Shown piece after piece: positions 40,351 to 51,240 of a stretch of 64,000 nucleotides of DNA. Position 1 is the first letter of the stretch. Each line of letters begins with the position of its first letter. The position numbers and the translations under genes are program-made. Below the pieces are notes generated by a model. That model was not told the origin of the DNA. It ran no database searches and was given only the letters and a program-made list of their open reading frames with translations. Origin of the DNA: Rattus norvegicus (Eukaryota; Chordata; Mammalia; Rodentia; Muridae); contig NC_086025.1 of assembly GCF_036323735.1 (NCBI RefSeq), positions 112,418,688 through 112,482,687 of the forward strand, read 5' to 3'.

Positions 40351-41060
40351 GAGGGGCCACTGGAGAGCTTCTTGGTCCTAGAGTGCTGGCTATGTACAGA
40401 GATAGAAGGGAAGTGTGGATACAGGGACCCAATGCTCTGTGCTCCTATGCCCCCCCCCAGTGGGCCAATATTCAAAGACTTTGAGTGCAAGAGGCTACTG
40501 GCAACGAACAATACTTATGGACTGCCCGAAGAACAGTGGACCTTGGCGTGGGCCGGGTAACCCACCCACTAGTTCATGGTCATCCCTGACTGCCCCTATC
40601 CCTTGCTCATGAGAAAATTGCTCTCCAAAATGGCTTGCGTGGGCTAAAATGGCTGGGTGAGGCCATGTGTATGCATATCTACAGACTGCGTATGTGGAGC
40701 TTAAGACCTGTCTCAGTGCACCAGTACCTGATGCTGGGAGATGTGTGTGTGTGGCTTAGTGCCGTTCTGCCTGGAACACATCATTCCTGCCAGCCGGGCT
40801 CTGACAATTATCACCCAATCCAGGACTTAAACTGTGGTAGAGTGGCTGATGTTTTGCCTTTAAATGAAATGTCCCAGAGGATGGGATCACTGATCAGCTG
40901 ACATGGACTAGATTCTCCACCTGTTGGGGGCAATCTGGTCACCTTGCTGCCCAATCCTGACCTGGAGCCACTGCAACATGAGTGTCAAGCACTGGCAGAA
41001 GCCCATGGGTGGAGAAAAGACCTCTGTGACTGGTTGATTGACCCCTGCTGAAAGCCGAGG
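40351..41060 (+). pseudogene. Heavily deleted protease/RT region
   Basis: Only short matches remain, such as a segment near 40,808-40,835 (HPIQDL-like) typical of the RT N-terminal region. About 700 bp stand where roughly 2.4 kb would be expected. No RT active-site motif seen. Confidence 0.6.
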
Positions 41061-41354
41061 CTACCTTGTCTACAGATGGGAACAGTTCTCTTCATGAAGG
41101 TCAGAGATAAGTGGGTGCTGCCGTGGTGGACAACACAATGTCATCTGGGATGGCTGAACTTCTACCCCCCAGCACATCAGTGCTGCAGATGCCTTTACCA
41201 TCTCTTGGATGCCCTGGTGAAGCCAACAACTGTGAGTATTATTCATTGCTCAGGATATCAGAAGGAAGAGATTCAGTGGCATGGGGCAGTAACAAAGCAG
41301 ATAAAGTGGCTCAGGAAATGGCTATACAGAAGCCTATCCTGGTTACAGACCTAT
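41061..41354 (+). pseudogene. RNase H remnant
   Basis: Recognisable start of RNase H (TDG motif near 41,074-41,082) and later SNKAD-like and LVTDL-like segments. Frameshifted (the similarity passes between two frames around 41,100-41,115). Confidence 0.65.
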
Positions 41355-41370
41355 AAGAGACAGCCACTGG

Positions 41371-41474
41371 GGGGCTGGGGATTTAGCTCAGTGGTAGAGC
41401 GCTTACCTAGGAAGCGCAAGGCCCTGGGTTCGGTCCCCAGCTCCGAAAAAAAGAACCAAAAAAAAAAAAAAAAA
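41371..41474 (+). mobile_element. ID SINE inside provirus (pol region)
   Basis: Intact core. Perfect 17-bp duplication AAGAGACAGCCACTGGG (41355-41371 and 41475-41491). Confidence 0.97.
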
Positions 41475-41809
41475 AAGAGACAGCCACTGGGAACTGGGAT
41501 TGGACTAAGGGATGGCCTCACTTAGAATGTACAACAGAAGAAAAGGCCCAAATTGCTTAAAAAAAAAAAATAAAAAAGACAATGGCACACTTGAGAAAGC
41601 TATACTCCTCAGAGAACAAAGAAAAAAACTCACTTTGCCAAATACAGAAATGGACTCATTTAAGAGATAAAAAGTTTGTCCAAGTAGTTAAGTGTATATA
41701 ATAGACTTTAAGATTTTAACCAGAGAGACAGTAAAAAGTATAAGGTATGTCAATAAGTGAATACTTAACAAGTAAACAGGGCAAAGAGACCTAGAGAGTT
41801 TAATGAAAA

Positions 41810-42104
41810 GTCGAAGTAAACTTCACTGAGATGAAACCAGGAAAATATGATCACAAGTATCTCCTAGTGCTTGTAGATACCTTTTCAGGAATAGACAAAA
41901 ACTTTCCTCACCAAACAAGAGACGGCCTCTACAATCATCAAGAAGATACTGGAAGAAATCTTTCCCCGGATTTGGAATGCCCAAGGTAATCTGGTCAGAC
42001 AATGGCCCTACTTTCGTTGCCAAGGTAAGCCAGGGTGTGGCCAAGTATTTAGAGGTCGATTACATTCTATTTACAGACCTCAAAGTTCAGGACAGGTAGA
42101 GTAA
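41810..42104 (+). pseudogene. Integrase catalytic-core remnant
   Basis: Similarity from 41,820. The first catalytic Asp region (VDTFSG, near 41,875-41,892), second Asp (SDNGP, near 41,996-42,010) and the Glu region (SSGQVE, ending 42,101) are visible. The reading frame shifts between them and a TAA follows at 42,102. Confidence 0.8.
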
Positions 42105-42560
42105 ATAAATAAAACTCTAAAAGAGACCCTGACCAAATTAAATTGACCATGGAGACTGGCGTAGACTGGGTGGCCCTCCTTCCCTCTTGCTCTCTTCAGA
42201 GCAAGAAATACCCCTTCCAGATTCAGCTTTACCCCCTTTGAGATCTTATATGGGGCCTCAGATCCTCTGACTGTATTAGATGATGTTACTGAACCAACAT
42301 GTCATAGTAATAATGATTTATGTGCCAGGCTAAAAGACCTACAGGTGATACAGAAAGAAATCTGCTCACAGCTGGCAGCAGCCTATGCCCCAGGGACCTC
42401 CGAGACATCTCATCCATTCCAGGTCAGAGACTGTAGGTACATACAATGACACGGAGCCCAGACACTGGAGCCTTGCTGGAAAGGACCGTACCTGGTGCTG
42501 CTGACCACCCTGACAGCTGTCAATTCTCAGCCCTCACCAGTCGCATACTAGCTGTTGGGG
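42105..42560 (+). pseudogene. Integrase C-terminal remnant
   Basis: Short matches, including a WKGPYLVLLTT-like segment near 42,480-42,512. Frame broken. Confidence 0.6.
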
Positions 42561-42889
42561 CTGAGAGCTGGGACCTAGAGGGACACTCAGATCTTCAAAA
42601 AGCTCCCTAGACTTACACATCAGATAAGTGACTGGGAGGTTGTTATAATGCTCACTTGAGGAGTGTGCTTTAGAAACAAGAATTTCATGTTTGCCCTGGG
42701 TTCCATCGAGAAAAATATAGAGATAGGTTTGATTTCTATTACAAATGATGTAACATTACATATGTTAATACTCCTAACACTTCTTGGGACTGTGCCTCAG
42801 GGGCCATAAGTTTAAAAGTTCTAAGATAGTCATGACCTTGGTGTATAGGTTTAGATAGTGTTCAGATTGGAATCCTAAAGACTTTTTAG

Positions 42890-43322
42890 CTGACCTCCAA
42901 GAATACCTAACCTCCCTCTCAGAAGTAGTCCTTCAAAATAGGAGAAGATTAGACTGATATTCCTTAAAGAAAGAGGGCTATGTGCTGCTTTGAGGGAAGA
43001 ATGTTGTTTTTACCTCGATCACTCCGGGACCATTAAAGATTCTATGGCTAAACTTAGAGAGAGGTTGGACAAGAGACGACGAGAACGAGAAACCACTGAT
43101 AACTGGTTTCAAAGCTGGTTCGATAGGTCCCCATGGCTTACCACCCTGCTGTCAGCCTTAGCTGGTCCCTTGATTATCTTCCTCCTTTTGCTCACTTTTG
43201 GGCCCTACATCATTAATCGCCTTTTAGCTTTTGTCAGGGAGCAGATTAGCACTGTACGCATCCTCATGTTAAGACAACAGTACCAAGCTGTTATGCCAGA
43301 TGAAGCTGAACTCTCCATGTAG
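42890..43322 (+). pseudogene. env transmembrane subunit remnant
   Basis: An open stretch from 42,975 to the stop at 43,322 codes the C-terminal part of a gammaretroviral TM protein: the CX6CC disulphide motif, a hydrophobic membrane anchor (about 43,135-43,235) and a cytoplasmic tail. Upstream the conserved region is broken by an in-frame TGA (42,955-42,957) and a frameshift. The fusion peptide and surface subunit are absent. Confidence 0.85.
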
Positions 43323-43350
43323 TTCTAAGATTAGAACTACTCACAACAAG

Positions 43351-43360
43351 TAGAGGGGAA
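43351..43360 (+). other. Polypurine tract
   Basis: TAGAGGGGAA immediately before the 3' LTR, the expected plus-strand primer. Confidence 0.85.
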
Positions 43361-44035
43361 TGAAGAGTTAAATTTCAAAAAGTTGGGGCTGGAGAGATGA
43401 CTCAGTGGTTAGGAGCACTGACTGCTCTTCCAGAGGTCCTGAGTTCAAGTCCCAGAAACCACATGGTGGCTCACAACCATCTGTAATGAGATCTGATGCC
43501 CTCTTCTAGTGTGTCTGAAGACAGCTACAGTGTACCTATATATAGTAGATAAATAAATCTTTAAAAAATTTTTTCAAAAAGTTAGTCTCAAACAAAGTCC
43601 AGACATGCCTGAGAGAATTTGAGATAGGGCTCACCGGCCCGACTATCAGCTCCTAAGGACACTGGCCATCTGGAGCCACCCCCTCCCCTTCCTTCACTCC
43701 CTGCTGCAGTGAGATGAGTTGCCCTGCCCACATTGCTGAGATGCTAGATTACATGTATGCTTTGTTGATGTAACTCCGTGCCAAAAGTAACTGTGCACCA
43801 TTTGTATTAGCCAATTATGTGTATCCACACGAAACCCCTGGTTTTCCCTATATAAGCTCCTGCCTAGAGAGGCTAGGGGCTTGACTCAATCTCCTGTGTG
43901 GGATATGTGTCAGCCCGAGATCTCGTAAATAAAACTGCCTCTTGCTGATTACATCAAGACCAGCTACTCGTGTTTCCTGGGGGTACCCCAACCCGTGACT
44001 GGAGCGAGAGTCTCCCCAAGTTTGGGGGTCTTTCA
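43361..44035 (+). repeat. 3' LTR interrupted by B2
   Basis: 675 bp; subtracting the 199-bp B2 plus its duplication leaves 476 bp, the length of the 5' LTR. Same TATATAAG and AATAAA elements. Confidence 0.95.
43385..43571 (+). mobile_element. B2 SINE inside 3' LTR U3
   Basis: Complete B2. Perfect 12-bp duplication TTTCAAAAAGTT at 43373-43384 and 43572-43583. Absent from the 5' LTR. Confidence 0.97.
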
Positions 44036-44214
44036 CTTCATCTCAGTTCTCCCCCACCCGACCCCAGTCTGTTCTCTGACTTTCTCTTCTAAATATTTTT
44101 GAGTGTCAGTTGCTTGAATCTATGCCTGAAGAGAGCCTGCGGTGTTCAGCCGAGGACATCTCTGAGTTGATGGTGCGTGGCACTGAGTGGAATGACTGCA
44201 GACACCACGCCTGT

Positions 44215-44490
44215 CTTGGTTAGACCTATTTCTATTGCCATAAAACATCATGACCAAGGAAATTTATAAAAGAAACCATTTAAATTGGAGCTCACAGTTC
44301 CAGAGGGTTAGTTCCACGATCGTCATGGCCGGGAGCTTGAGAGCAGGCAGGCAGGCATGGCGCTGCAGCAATAGCTGAGAGCAGGTATCTTGATGCATGA
44401 GTGTGAGGCAGAGAGACGCAGGAAATGTCCTGGGCTTCTGAAGCCAAAACCTCACCCCCAGTGACACACCTTCTTCAATAAGGCCACGAC
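44215..44490 (+). repeat. Rodent mid-repetitive element (family not assigned)
   Basis: TCTATTGCCATAAAACATCATG, GACCAAGG, GGAGCTCACAGTTCCAGAGGG, ending CAATAAGGCCACGAC. Same general type as 31,350-31,705. Confidence 0.5.
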
Positions 44491-44514
44491 TCTTTTAGCT
44501 TGTTTGTTTGGTTA

Positions 44515-44690
44515 TGGAAACAGGGTTTCTCTGTGTAGCCTTGGCTGTCCTGGAACTTACTCTATAGACCAAGCTAGCTTTGAGCTCACAGAGATCTGCC
44601 TACCTCTGCCTCCCAGGAGCTGGGATTAAAGGCGTGCACCACTGCAGCCGCCACCGCCGCCACCACCACCACCACCACCACCACCACCCA
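44515..44690 (-). repeat. B1 SINE (minus) with (CCACCG/CAC)n tract
   Basis: B1 to about 44,647, then CCGCCACCGCCGCC and (CAC)n to 44,690. Confidence 0.9.
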
Positions 44691-44845
44691 GCAAGATTTT
44701 TCTTTATTTCTTTTTGCTTGTGTGCAATATAATGACAGTAGCAACAGCTTGGGGTGAAAGCCCATGTGCTAGTTAAATGTTCCTCCATTCCTATGCCTCA
44801 CTACCTTTTTTCTTTTCTTTCTTTTTCTTTTTTTAAGAATTATCG

Positions 44846-45035
44846 GGGACTGGAGAGATGGCTCAGTGGTTAAGAGCACCAACTGCTCTTCCTGAGGTCC
44901 TGAGTTCAAATCCCAGCAACCACATGGTGGCTCACAACCATCTGTAATGAGATCTGATGCCCTCTTCTGGTGTGTCTGAAGGCACAGTGTACTCATACAA
45001 TAAAATAAAATCTTAAAAAAAATAAATTTATAAAA
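44846..45035 (+). mobile_element. B2 SINE (plus) nested in reversed B2
   Basis: Complete B2. Duplication AAGAATTATC at about 44836-44845 and 45036-45045, which lies in the tail of the next B2. Confidence 0.93.
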
Positions 45036-45045
45036 AAGAATTATC

Positions 45046-45208
45046 TTATGTATATGAGTATGCTCTCACCCTCTTCGGACACACCAGAAGAGGGCATCAG
45101 ATCCCCATTGCAGATGGTTGTGAGCCACCATGTGGTTGCTGGGAATTGAACTCAGGACCTCTGGAAGAGCAGTCGGCGCTCTTAACCACTGAGCCATCTC
45201 TCCAGCCC
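45046..45208 (-). mobile_element. B2 SINE (minus)
   Basis: ACACCAGAAGAGGGCATCAG to CATCTCTCCAGCCCC. Confidence 0.93.
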
Positions 45209-45638
45209 CTCTCTCTTTCAACAGAAACACTGTCTTCTGGATGTGACACGGCCATTACACTCATGTACTCAGAAGTTGTGGCTACTGTAACAAGACCTGT
45301 ACAGGATGAAGGCTGTCAACATTCCATTGTGGATAAAGGGGGGCCCTATCCTTAGCTGAGGTGCTATTGGTGATTAATAACTGCTAGGAAGGGGGAGTCA
45401 TATTTCTTCATTGATGTAGTGACCGGTAAGTTGCCGTGTGCTTCAAAATAACCCGTTTACAAGTGTGCCTGCCACTCAGTTCAGTGGCTCACACGCATAT
45501 GGCATTACATACATGTATGGAATTGTCAGAGAATACGTTTAAAAATACAATCAAAGTTGGGAAGTATGTGCTGGCTGTTTATAGAGAACTACAACAGTAC
45601 AGGAGCTCATGGAGTGAAAAATAAAAACCAACAAACTG

Positions 45639-45665
45639 GGGCTGGAGAGATGGCTCTGTGGTTAG
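45639..45665 (+). mobile_element. B2 SINE 5' fragment
   Basis: GGGGCTGGAGAGATGGCTC and TGTGGTTA only; the rest is absent. Confidence 0.8.
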
Positions 45666-46507
45666 GTGTGGTACTGTGAAAGGCATCCTGGTTCCAGGTT
45701 GAGAAGGCTTGAAACCCCAGTGACCCTGAAGGGGATGGTAGGCACTCGCCTGACTCCCAGCAAACCAGGCAAATCATTAGCTGCCGCCCTTCATAGACTT
45801 GTGGCCATCAGTCACGTAAGGGCAACGTCCCAAGCCCCTCCACAGGTAGAGGACGTGACCACAGGCTCAAGACAGAGCTCCATTATAATGAGGTAACCAA
45901 AGGCCTGGAGGTTTAGCCAATAAGCTTTCCTTCCCAGACACTCCACCCTGCAAAAGATATCTAACCTCAGGTCCACCCTGGGAAGTGGAGTACAATCCTA
46001 CTCATCCACTCTCCACCATGATAATCAACCTCATAGGGATCCACCGTGGGGAGCCACAGAGAAGGCCTTCGCCTACACAGCTGATGTCTCATCTCCCATA
46101 GGAGGCCTCCCTGTGCTCTCAGCCAGGTCTGCCACCAACCCTGCAGCCTACTGTCCAGCCAAGGACTACCCCTCGGGACCAGCCAGAGCACCCCTTCATT
46201 CCCCCCTTGGCTCGGGCTAGATCCAGCCTGTGGGCCCCCACTCTGTTCTCAGCTCTTCTGTGGCATCCCAGCAGTGCCTGGATACCTAAGAGCCAGAGAA
46301 CCAAACTTGGTCTCCTTGCAGGTCCGGGGACCCCCGAGTCAGCTCTGGCTGTGTCCTGCACTCACCCCCAGAGTGATGTCCCGCAGCTTCCCACAGCCCG
46401 ACACCCGCCCAGCGGTGGTGTGTGGTAAACCCCACCAACTTCCCACATCTTGACCCAGAGTGACCTGAGCCCTGCGGCGGAGCATATGCAGGACCCCAAT
46501 AACACTA

Positions 46508-46680
46508 CAGTTAGGAGCACTGACTGCACTTCCGGAGGTCATGAGTTCAATTCCCAGCACCCAAATGGTGGCTCACAGCTGTATCTCCAGCTTCAGGGGA
46601 TCTGACACCTTCACATAGACACTGATCGGGCAAAACACCAGTGAACATAAAGTAAGAATAAGTAAATATTTATTTATCAT
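46508..46680 (+). mobile_element. B2 SINE (plus), diverged
   Basis: CAGTTAGGAGCACTGACTGC, GAGTTCAATTCCCAGCACCC, then a decayed 3' part. Confidence 0.85.
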
Positions 46681-47510
46681 TAAGCAATGTGACCACTGCA
46701 TTGAGGTGGGTTTTCTAGATGAGGTCTTATTTCTCAGGCTGGCCTAGAACTCACAATCCTCCTGCCCCAGATTTCCCCAGACCCTGTTGTGCACTCCTGA
46801 GTTAGTTAAAAGACCAGAGTCTCCCTCTTGAGGTCTCTTACAGAATAGTCTGGAAGTCCTGCTGCCTCCAAAAGAGGCTGGCCTCTGGAGGGCCCCGCGG
46901 TCATAACCTTCCCATTTCCCACTTCCTGTGCATGCCCTGGGCTCCTGGAAAAGGGAATGGATGGAGTTTGTGGGTTCAATGTGGCCACTGGCTTAAAGCA
47001 CATGAGTCATTGCACACCCCAATGCCTGGCCTCCGGCTCTAAGTAATATAGGTCACCACTGGTCAGCAACTTGCCACACCGTGAGGCGTCTCCTTTGAAG
47101 TCCAAGTGTCCTCTCTGCCAGCTGACCTGGGACAGGCCTACCCTGATGAGCCAGGTGGCAGCTAGTCCCACTGAACCTCACACAGGATGAGAGGCCTGAA
47201 ACTCTTTCCTATCAGCAGGCTCTTCAGTCATCTTCAAATTTACCCCCTTGTCCCCAGTTACGGGAGGAGCAGCTTTGAGCTGGTGAAGTAGGGGAGTCAG
47301 ACTTGACTCAGTCCTCATCTGGCCATCAAAGTGATCACAGCACAAGGGCACAGAAAAAAGGGAGGCCTTCCAGAGGAAGGGTCTGCACTCAAGTCTCAGC
47401 CATCACATCTCCAACTCGCCCATCCCACCCATCTGCTGCTGAAAGCAGAGAGTTCTCCCCACTCCTCCCTGACCCCCGTCTTTCTTTCCTTCTTTCCTCT
47501 TTGTTATTTA

Positions 47511-47850
47511 AAAATATTTATTATGTATATATCACATAGCTTTCTGCCTGCATGAATGCCTATAGGCCAGAGGAGAGCACCAGATCTCCTTACAGATGGT
47601 TGTGAGCCACCATGTGGTTGCTGGGAATCGAACTCAAGACCCCTGGAAGAGCAGACAGTGCTCTTAACCTCTGAGCCATCTCTCCAGCCATCCTCTTTCT
47701 CTTCTTGAGACAGGGTTTCTCTGTGTAGCCCTGGCTATCCTGGAACTTGATCTGTAGAACAGGCTGGCCTAAAACTCAGAGACCCCTCTGCCTCCTGAGT
47801 GCTGGGATTAAAGGCATGCACTGCCACCACTGTCTTGGCTGTGCCCTGTC
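47511..47850 (-). mobile_element. B2 then B1 SINE (both minus)
   Basis: B2 at 47,511-47,691 and B1 at 47,702-47,850 (TTGAGACAGGGTTTCTCTG to GATTAAAGGCATGC). Confidence 0.9.
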
Positions 47851-48104
47851 TTCTTACATATACAAATGTATCACTCCGTATATCACACGTCTGCAGTGGG
47901 CTAAGTTTACCGAGCCAACTGGGTCATGTCCCTTCTGGAGGCACCAGTGGAGAAGCCTCTCTGTTATGGTCACCTTGCCCAGCTCCCCCAGCTGTCTGCC
48001 TCCAACTCCTACTTAGGTGCAAGTTCTTTCTGGGGGTTGGAGGGGAGAAATCCATTTCAAAAAGAGGTCTTTTAGGGCTTTGGTGACCAGGAGACAGTTG
48101 AAAT

Positions 48105-48233
48105 GAAGTCTCTCAATACAGCCTTGGCTGTCCTGGACTTGATGTGCACACCAAGTTGGCCTGGAATTCACAGAGATCCACCTGCCTCTGCCTCCCAAGT
48201 GCTAGGATTAAAGGGGTCCACCATGCCTGGCTG
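48105..48233 (-). mobile_element. B1 SINE (minus)
   Basis: CCTTGGCTGTCCTGGACTTG, CACAGAGATCCACCTGCC, TGCCTCCCAAGTGCTAGG. Confidence 0.88.
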
Positions 48234-48400
48234 CAAGGGCTTTTATCTACTGAGCCATCCCCTCCCCTGGCAACAGTGAATCAGGCATGCTTTTTTCTTC
48301 TTTCATTTTCTCTCCTCCACCACCAAGTTTCTTACGTTGACTACAGAGAATTGTACAAATGTGACCTACTTTTTTGGTGGGCAGTAGATGCTGTAATTTT

Positions 48401-48655
48401 TTTTTTTTTTGGTTCTTTTTTTTTCGGAGCCGGGGACCGAACCCAGGGCCTTGCGCTTCCTAGGTAAGCGCTCGACCACTGAGCTAAATCCCCAGCCCCA
48501 ATGCTGTAATTTTGTATGCCATAATTTAACGTGTTTACTTTAAAATAACTGTATTATTATTATTTTTTTGGTTCTTTTTTTGGAGCTGGGGACCGAACCC
48601 AGGGCCTTGCGCTTCCTAGGCAAGCACTCTACCACTGAGCTAAATCCCCAACCCC
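48401..48655 (-). mobile_element. Two ID SINEs in tandem (minus)
   Basis: First 48,401-48,500 flanked by ATGCTGTAATTTT (48388 and 48501). Second 48,559-48,655 flanked by AACTGTATTATT (48547 and 48656). Separate insertions. Confidence 0.95.
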
Positions 48656-48856
48656 AACTGTATTATTTTTATAAAGTATAATGTTTCTATTGTAGATTCT
48701 CCAGTGTTTTCTGACTGCCCCGTGAACAAATTCCAAGCCCTCCCATAACTTAAAGGCCATATGACCTGGCCTGAGCACCTCTCCGCCCACATTCTCCTTT
48801 AATGTCCTCAAACCACCTACACAGCCTTCCCTGGCACCTGGCACCTGGCACCTGGC

Positions 48857-48859
48857 GCG

Positions 48860-48897
<38 letters not shown>
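48857..48897. repeat. (GC)n(CA)n tract
   Basis: GCGCGCGCGCGC followed by about 14 CA units. Preceded by a short triplicated GGCACCT unit (48,833-48,855). Confidence 0.95.
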
Positions 48898-48900
<3 letters not shown>

Positions 48901-49779
48901 CTTCCATTGTCCCCAGCTCCCTCTTTCTGCTGGATCTCCTCCTTTCAGGCCCCCTACTCTCTATAGTGCCCAATTTTCCCACCGATGGGCTCTACTCAAG
49001 TTGTCCTGTCAGGCTGGAGCTGCTGCACGGCTCTATAAAAGCCTTCCTCTGGTGCTCCAAAGCCCAGCTCTTTCCTTCCACTGAGCTCCCTCAGCTCCTC
49101 CTGCCCTTCAGCCCCCACCCCGCATTAACCTCAGCAAGGCCTTGCTTCTGGAGAAGACGGGTTAGAAACTGAACTTTGACCCCCACAGAGGTTTGCAGAC
49201 TCTGGGGATCCTTTGTCAGACTTTCATCTCCTGGAGGGTAGCAGCCTTACAACAGAGTGGACTATGTCCTTGTTACCCTGGCTGGTGGCATCTGATATGA
49301 CTGGCCTTTTTTCCTGCCTGACACTTTCCTTCGTCATTGGCCACTGCTGCTCCTTGTGCTCCACCCACTCACCTTGGCCCTTCTGTGTCTCTTTCACAGT
49401 ATCTGATGTCAGCTTCTACACACAGAGACACAGAGACTGTGGGTGAGGTTGTGTCCCTCCGGTGGCTCCCACCTCACTGACTGAAATCCAAAGTCTCTAG
49501 TCACACACACAGACCCCTACACCAGGTGTGCCTCCTTCTGCGGCCACCTCCTCGTGTCACTTAAACGCACCTGTGCCCACTGTGTTTGTTTTAGCCATTC
49601 TGCACATCCCTTTCTGCACATCCCTGCCACATGTCCCTAGTGACAGCTGTTTCCTTGGCATAAAAGTCTTCCCCCTTGTAATAGGAACGGCTCCTTTCCT
49701 TCCCTCCTTCAAATAGTTGCTTAAACGTTGGCTGCTTTTAAAAATGGTTTCATCAAAAGAAAAAAAAAGAAGAAGAAAA

Positions 49780-49861
49780 GTGGTTGGGGATTTGGCTCAG
49801 TGGTAGAGCGCTTGCCTAGGAAGCGCAAGGTCCTGGGTTCGGTCCCCAGCCCCGAAAAAAA
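49780..49861 (+). mobile_element. ID SINE (plus)
   Basis: ID core with GGTTGGGGATTTGGCTCAG variant. Flanks AGAAGAAGAAAA on both sides. Confidence 0.93.
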
Positions 49862-49876
49862 AGAAGAAGAAAAAAT

Positions 49877-50110
49877 GGTTACATCAGTCGGGCAGTGGTG
49901 ACGCATGCATGCCTTTAATCCCAGCAGGGGCAGGGGCAGGGGCAGGGGCAGGGGCAGGGGCAGGGGCAGGGGCAGGGGCAGGGGCAGGGGCAGGGGCAGG
50001 GGCAGGGGCAGAGGCAGGTGGATCTTTGTGAGTTTGAGGCCAATCTGACCTACAGAGTGAGTTCTAGGACAGCCAGGGCTACACAGAGAGACCCTGTCTT
50101 AGAAACAAAA
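49877..50110 (+). mobile_element. B1 SINE containing (GGGGCA)n expansion
   Basis: B1 head (GGGCAGTGGTGACGCATGC, TTTAATCCCAGCA) and tail (GGTGGATCTTTGTGAGTTTG, CCCTGTCTTAGAAAC) are separated by about 14 pure GGGGCA units (49,926-50,010) that replace the normal GAGGCAGAGGCAGG segment. Confidence 0.93.
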
Positions 50111-50310
50111 AGCAAAACAAAAAGTGACACTTATTGTCTGTGCACACACATGAACTTATCACAAGCCATGGGCTGGGGTCAGAAGAAAATTACCTGGAGG
50201 GCAGATCTCTTCTCCAGCTTTGTGGGTCTGGGTACTTGACCTGGGGTCCTTAGGTTTGGTTGCAAGCACCTTTATCTACTGAGCCATCTCACCTGCCCAA
50301 TGTTGGTGCC

Positions 50311-50935
50311 TTTTATTTTTATTCATATATGTGTGTATGTGAGGGTGTCCGGTAAGGACACCAGGAAAGGACACTGGATCCCCTGGGACTGGAGTAACAG
50401 CCCGTGAGCCTGCTGTCATAGGTGCTGGGACTGAAACTCAGGTGTTCTGGGAGAGTAGCAAGTGCTTTTAACAAAGGAGCCACCTTCTCCAGGTCTCTGT
50501 TGGTTTTTTGTTAAATAATTTTAGAGGGCTGGAGTGATGACTCAGCAGTTAAGAGCACTTAACCACTGCTTTTCCAGAGGTCCTGAGTTCAAATCCCAGC
50601 AACCACATGGTGGCTCCCAACAATCTGTAATGGGATCCGATGTCCTCTTCTGGCCTGCAGGTATACATAGAGATCACTCATATACATAAAATAAATAAAT
50701 CTTAGAAAAATAAAGAAAATATAATTTTAATTTCGTGTGTGAGAGTTTTGCATGTATGTATGTCTGTGCACACGAGTGCCAGGAAAAGGTGGAAGCCTAG
50801 AAAGGATGTCAGATCGCTGAGAACTGGGGTCACAGATGGTCATGAGCCACCACGTGGATGCTGGGAATTGAATCCAGGTCCTCTGGAAAAGCAGCCAGTG
50901 CTCTTAGCCTCTGAGTCATTTCTCCTGCCCCCAGA
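50311..50935. mobile_element. B3 (minus), B2 (plus), B3 (minus) cluster
   Basis: B3 at 50,311-50,494 (GGATCCCCTGGGACTGGAG), B2 at 50,526-50,705 (GCTGGAGTGATGACTCAGC), B3 at 50,720-50,935 (GTCACAGATGGTCATGAGCC). Confidence 0.82.
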
Positions 50936-51001
50936 TGGGTTCTGAATGGAGCTTCAGTCCCTCTGAAGACCTCTACTTGTCTGTCTGTGATCATCCCTTT
51001 C

Positions 51002-51101
51002 TTTTCTTTTTTTTTTTTTTTTTTCAGGAGCTAGGGACCAAACCCAGGGCCTTGCGCTTGCTAGGCAAGCGCTCTACCACTGAGCCAAATCCCCAACCCC
51101 C
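51002..51101 (-). mobile_element. ID SINE (minus)
   Basis: Core in reverse with T-rich tail. Perfect duplication GATCATCCCTTTC at 50989-51001 and 51102-51114. Confidence 0.96.
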
Positions 51102-51128
51102 GATCATCCCTTTCCAACAAACACATTT

Positions 51129-51240
51129 TCTTTTCTTTTTTGAAAGAAGGACCTATGTAGCTCAGCCTACTTCAAACTCTCCAGTCTTCCTGACTCAACC
51201 TCCCCTGGGCTGAGGTTACTGATGTGCATCACTGTGCCCA
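51129..51240 (-). mobile_element. B1 SINE, diverged (minus)
   Basis: ACCTATGTAGCTCAGCC, TCAACCTCCCCTGGGCTGAGG and GATGTGCATCACTGTGCCC. Confidence 0.6.

Larger units (their letters stand above)
36998..44035 (+). mobile_element. Defective gammaretrovirus-like provirus, two LTRs
   Basis: About 7.0 kb: 5' LTR (36,998-37,473), tRNA-Pro primer binding site, long leader, broken gag/pol/env remnants, polypurine tract and 3' LTR (43,361-44,035, with a B2 inside). The 4-bp flanks are CTTT (36994-36997) and CTTC (44036-44039), an imperfect duplication. Most of protease/RT and of the env surface subunit are missing, and many stops and frameshifts are present, so it cannot make functional proteins. LTRs differ by 5 substitutions and 2 one-base indels. 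Two ID SINEs lie in the interior. Family name not assigned; class I ERV, plausibly VL30-like in being non-autonomous. Confidence 0.93.

Noticed and set aside
36998..44035. Intact infectious provirus
   Set aside because: Multiple stops, frameshifts and large deletions in gag, pol and env; no complete gene remains.
49926..50010. CRISPR-like array
   Set aside because: Pure hexanucleotide repeat without spacers, inside a B1 SINE, in a mammalian genome.
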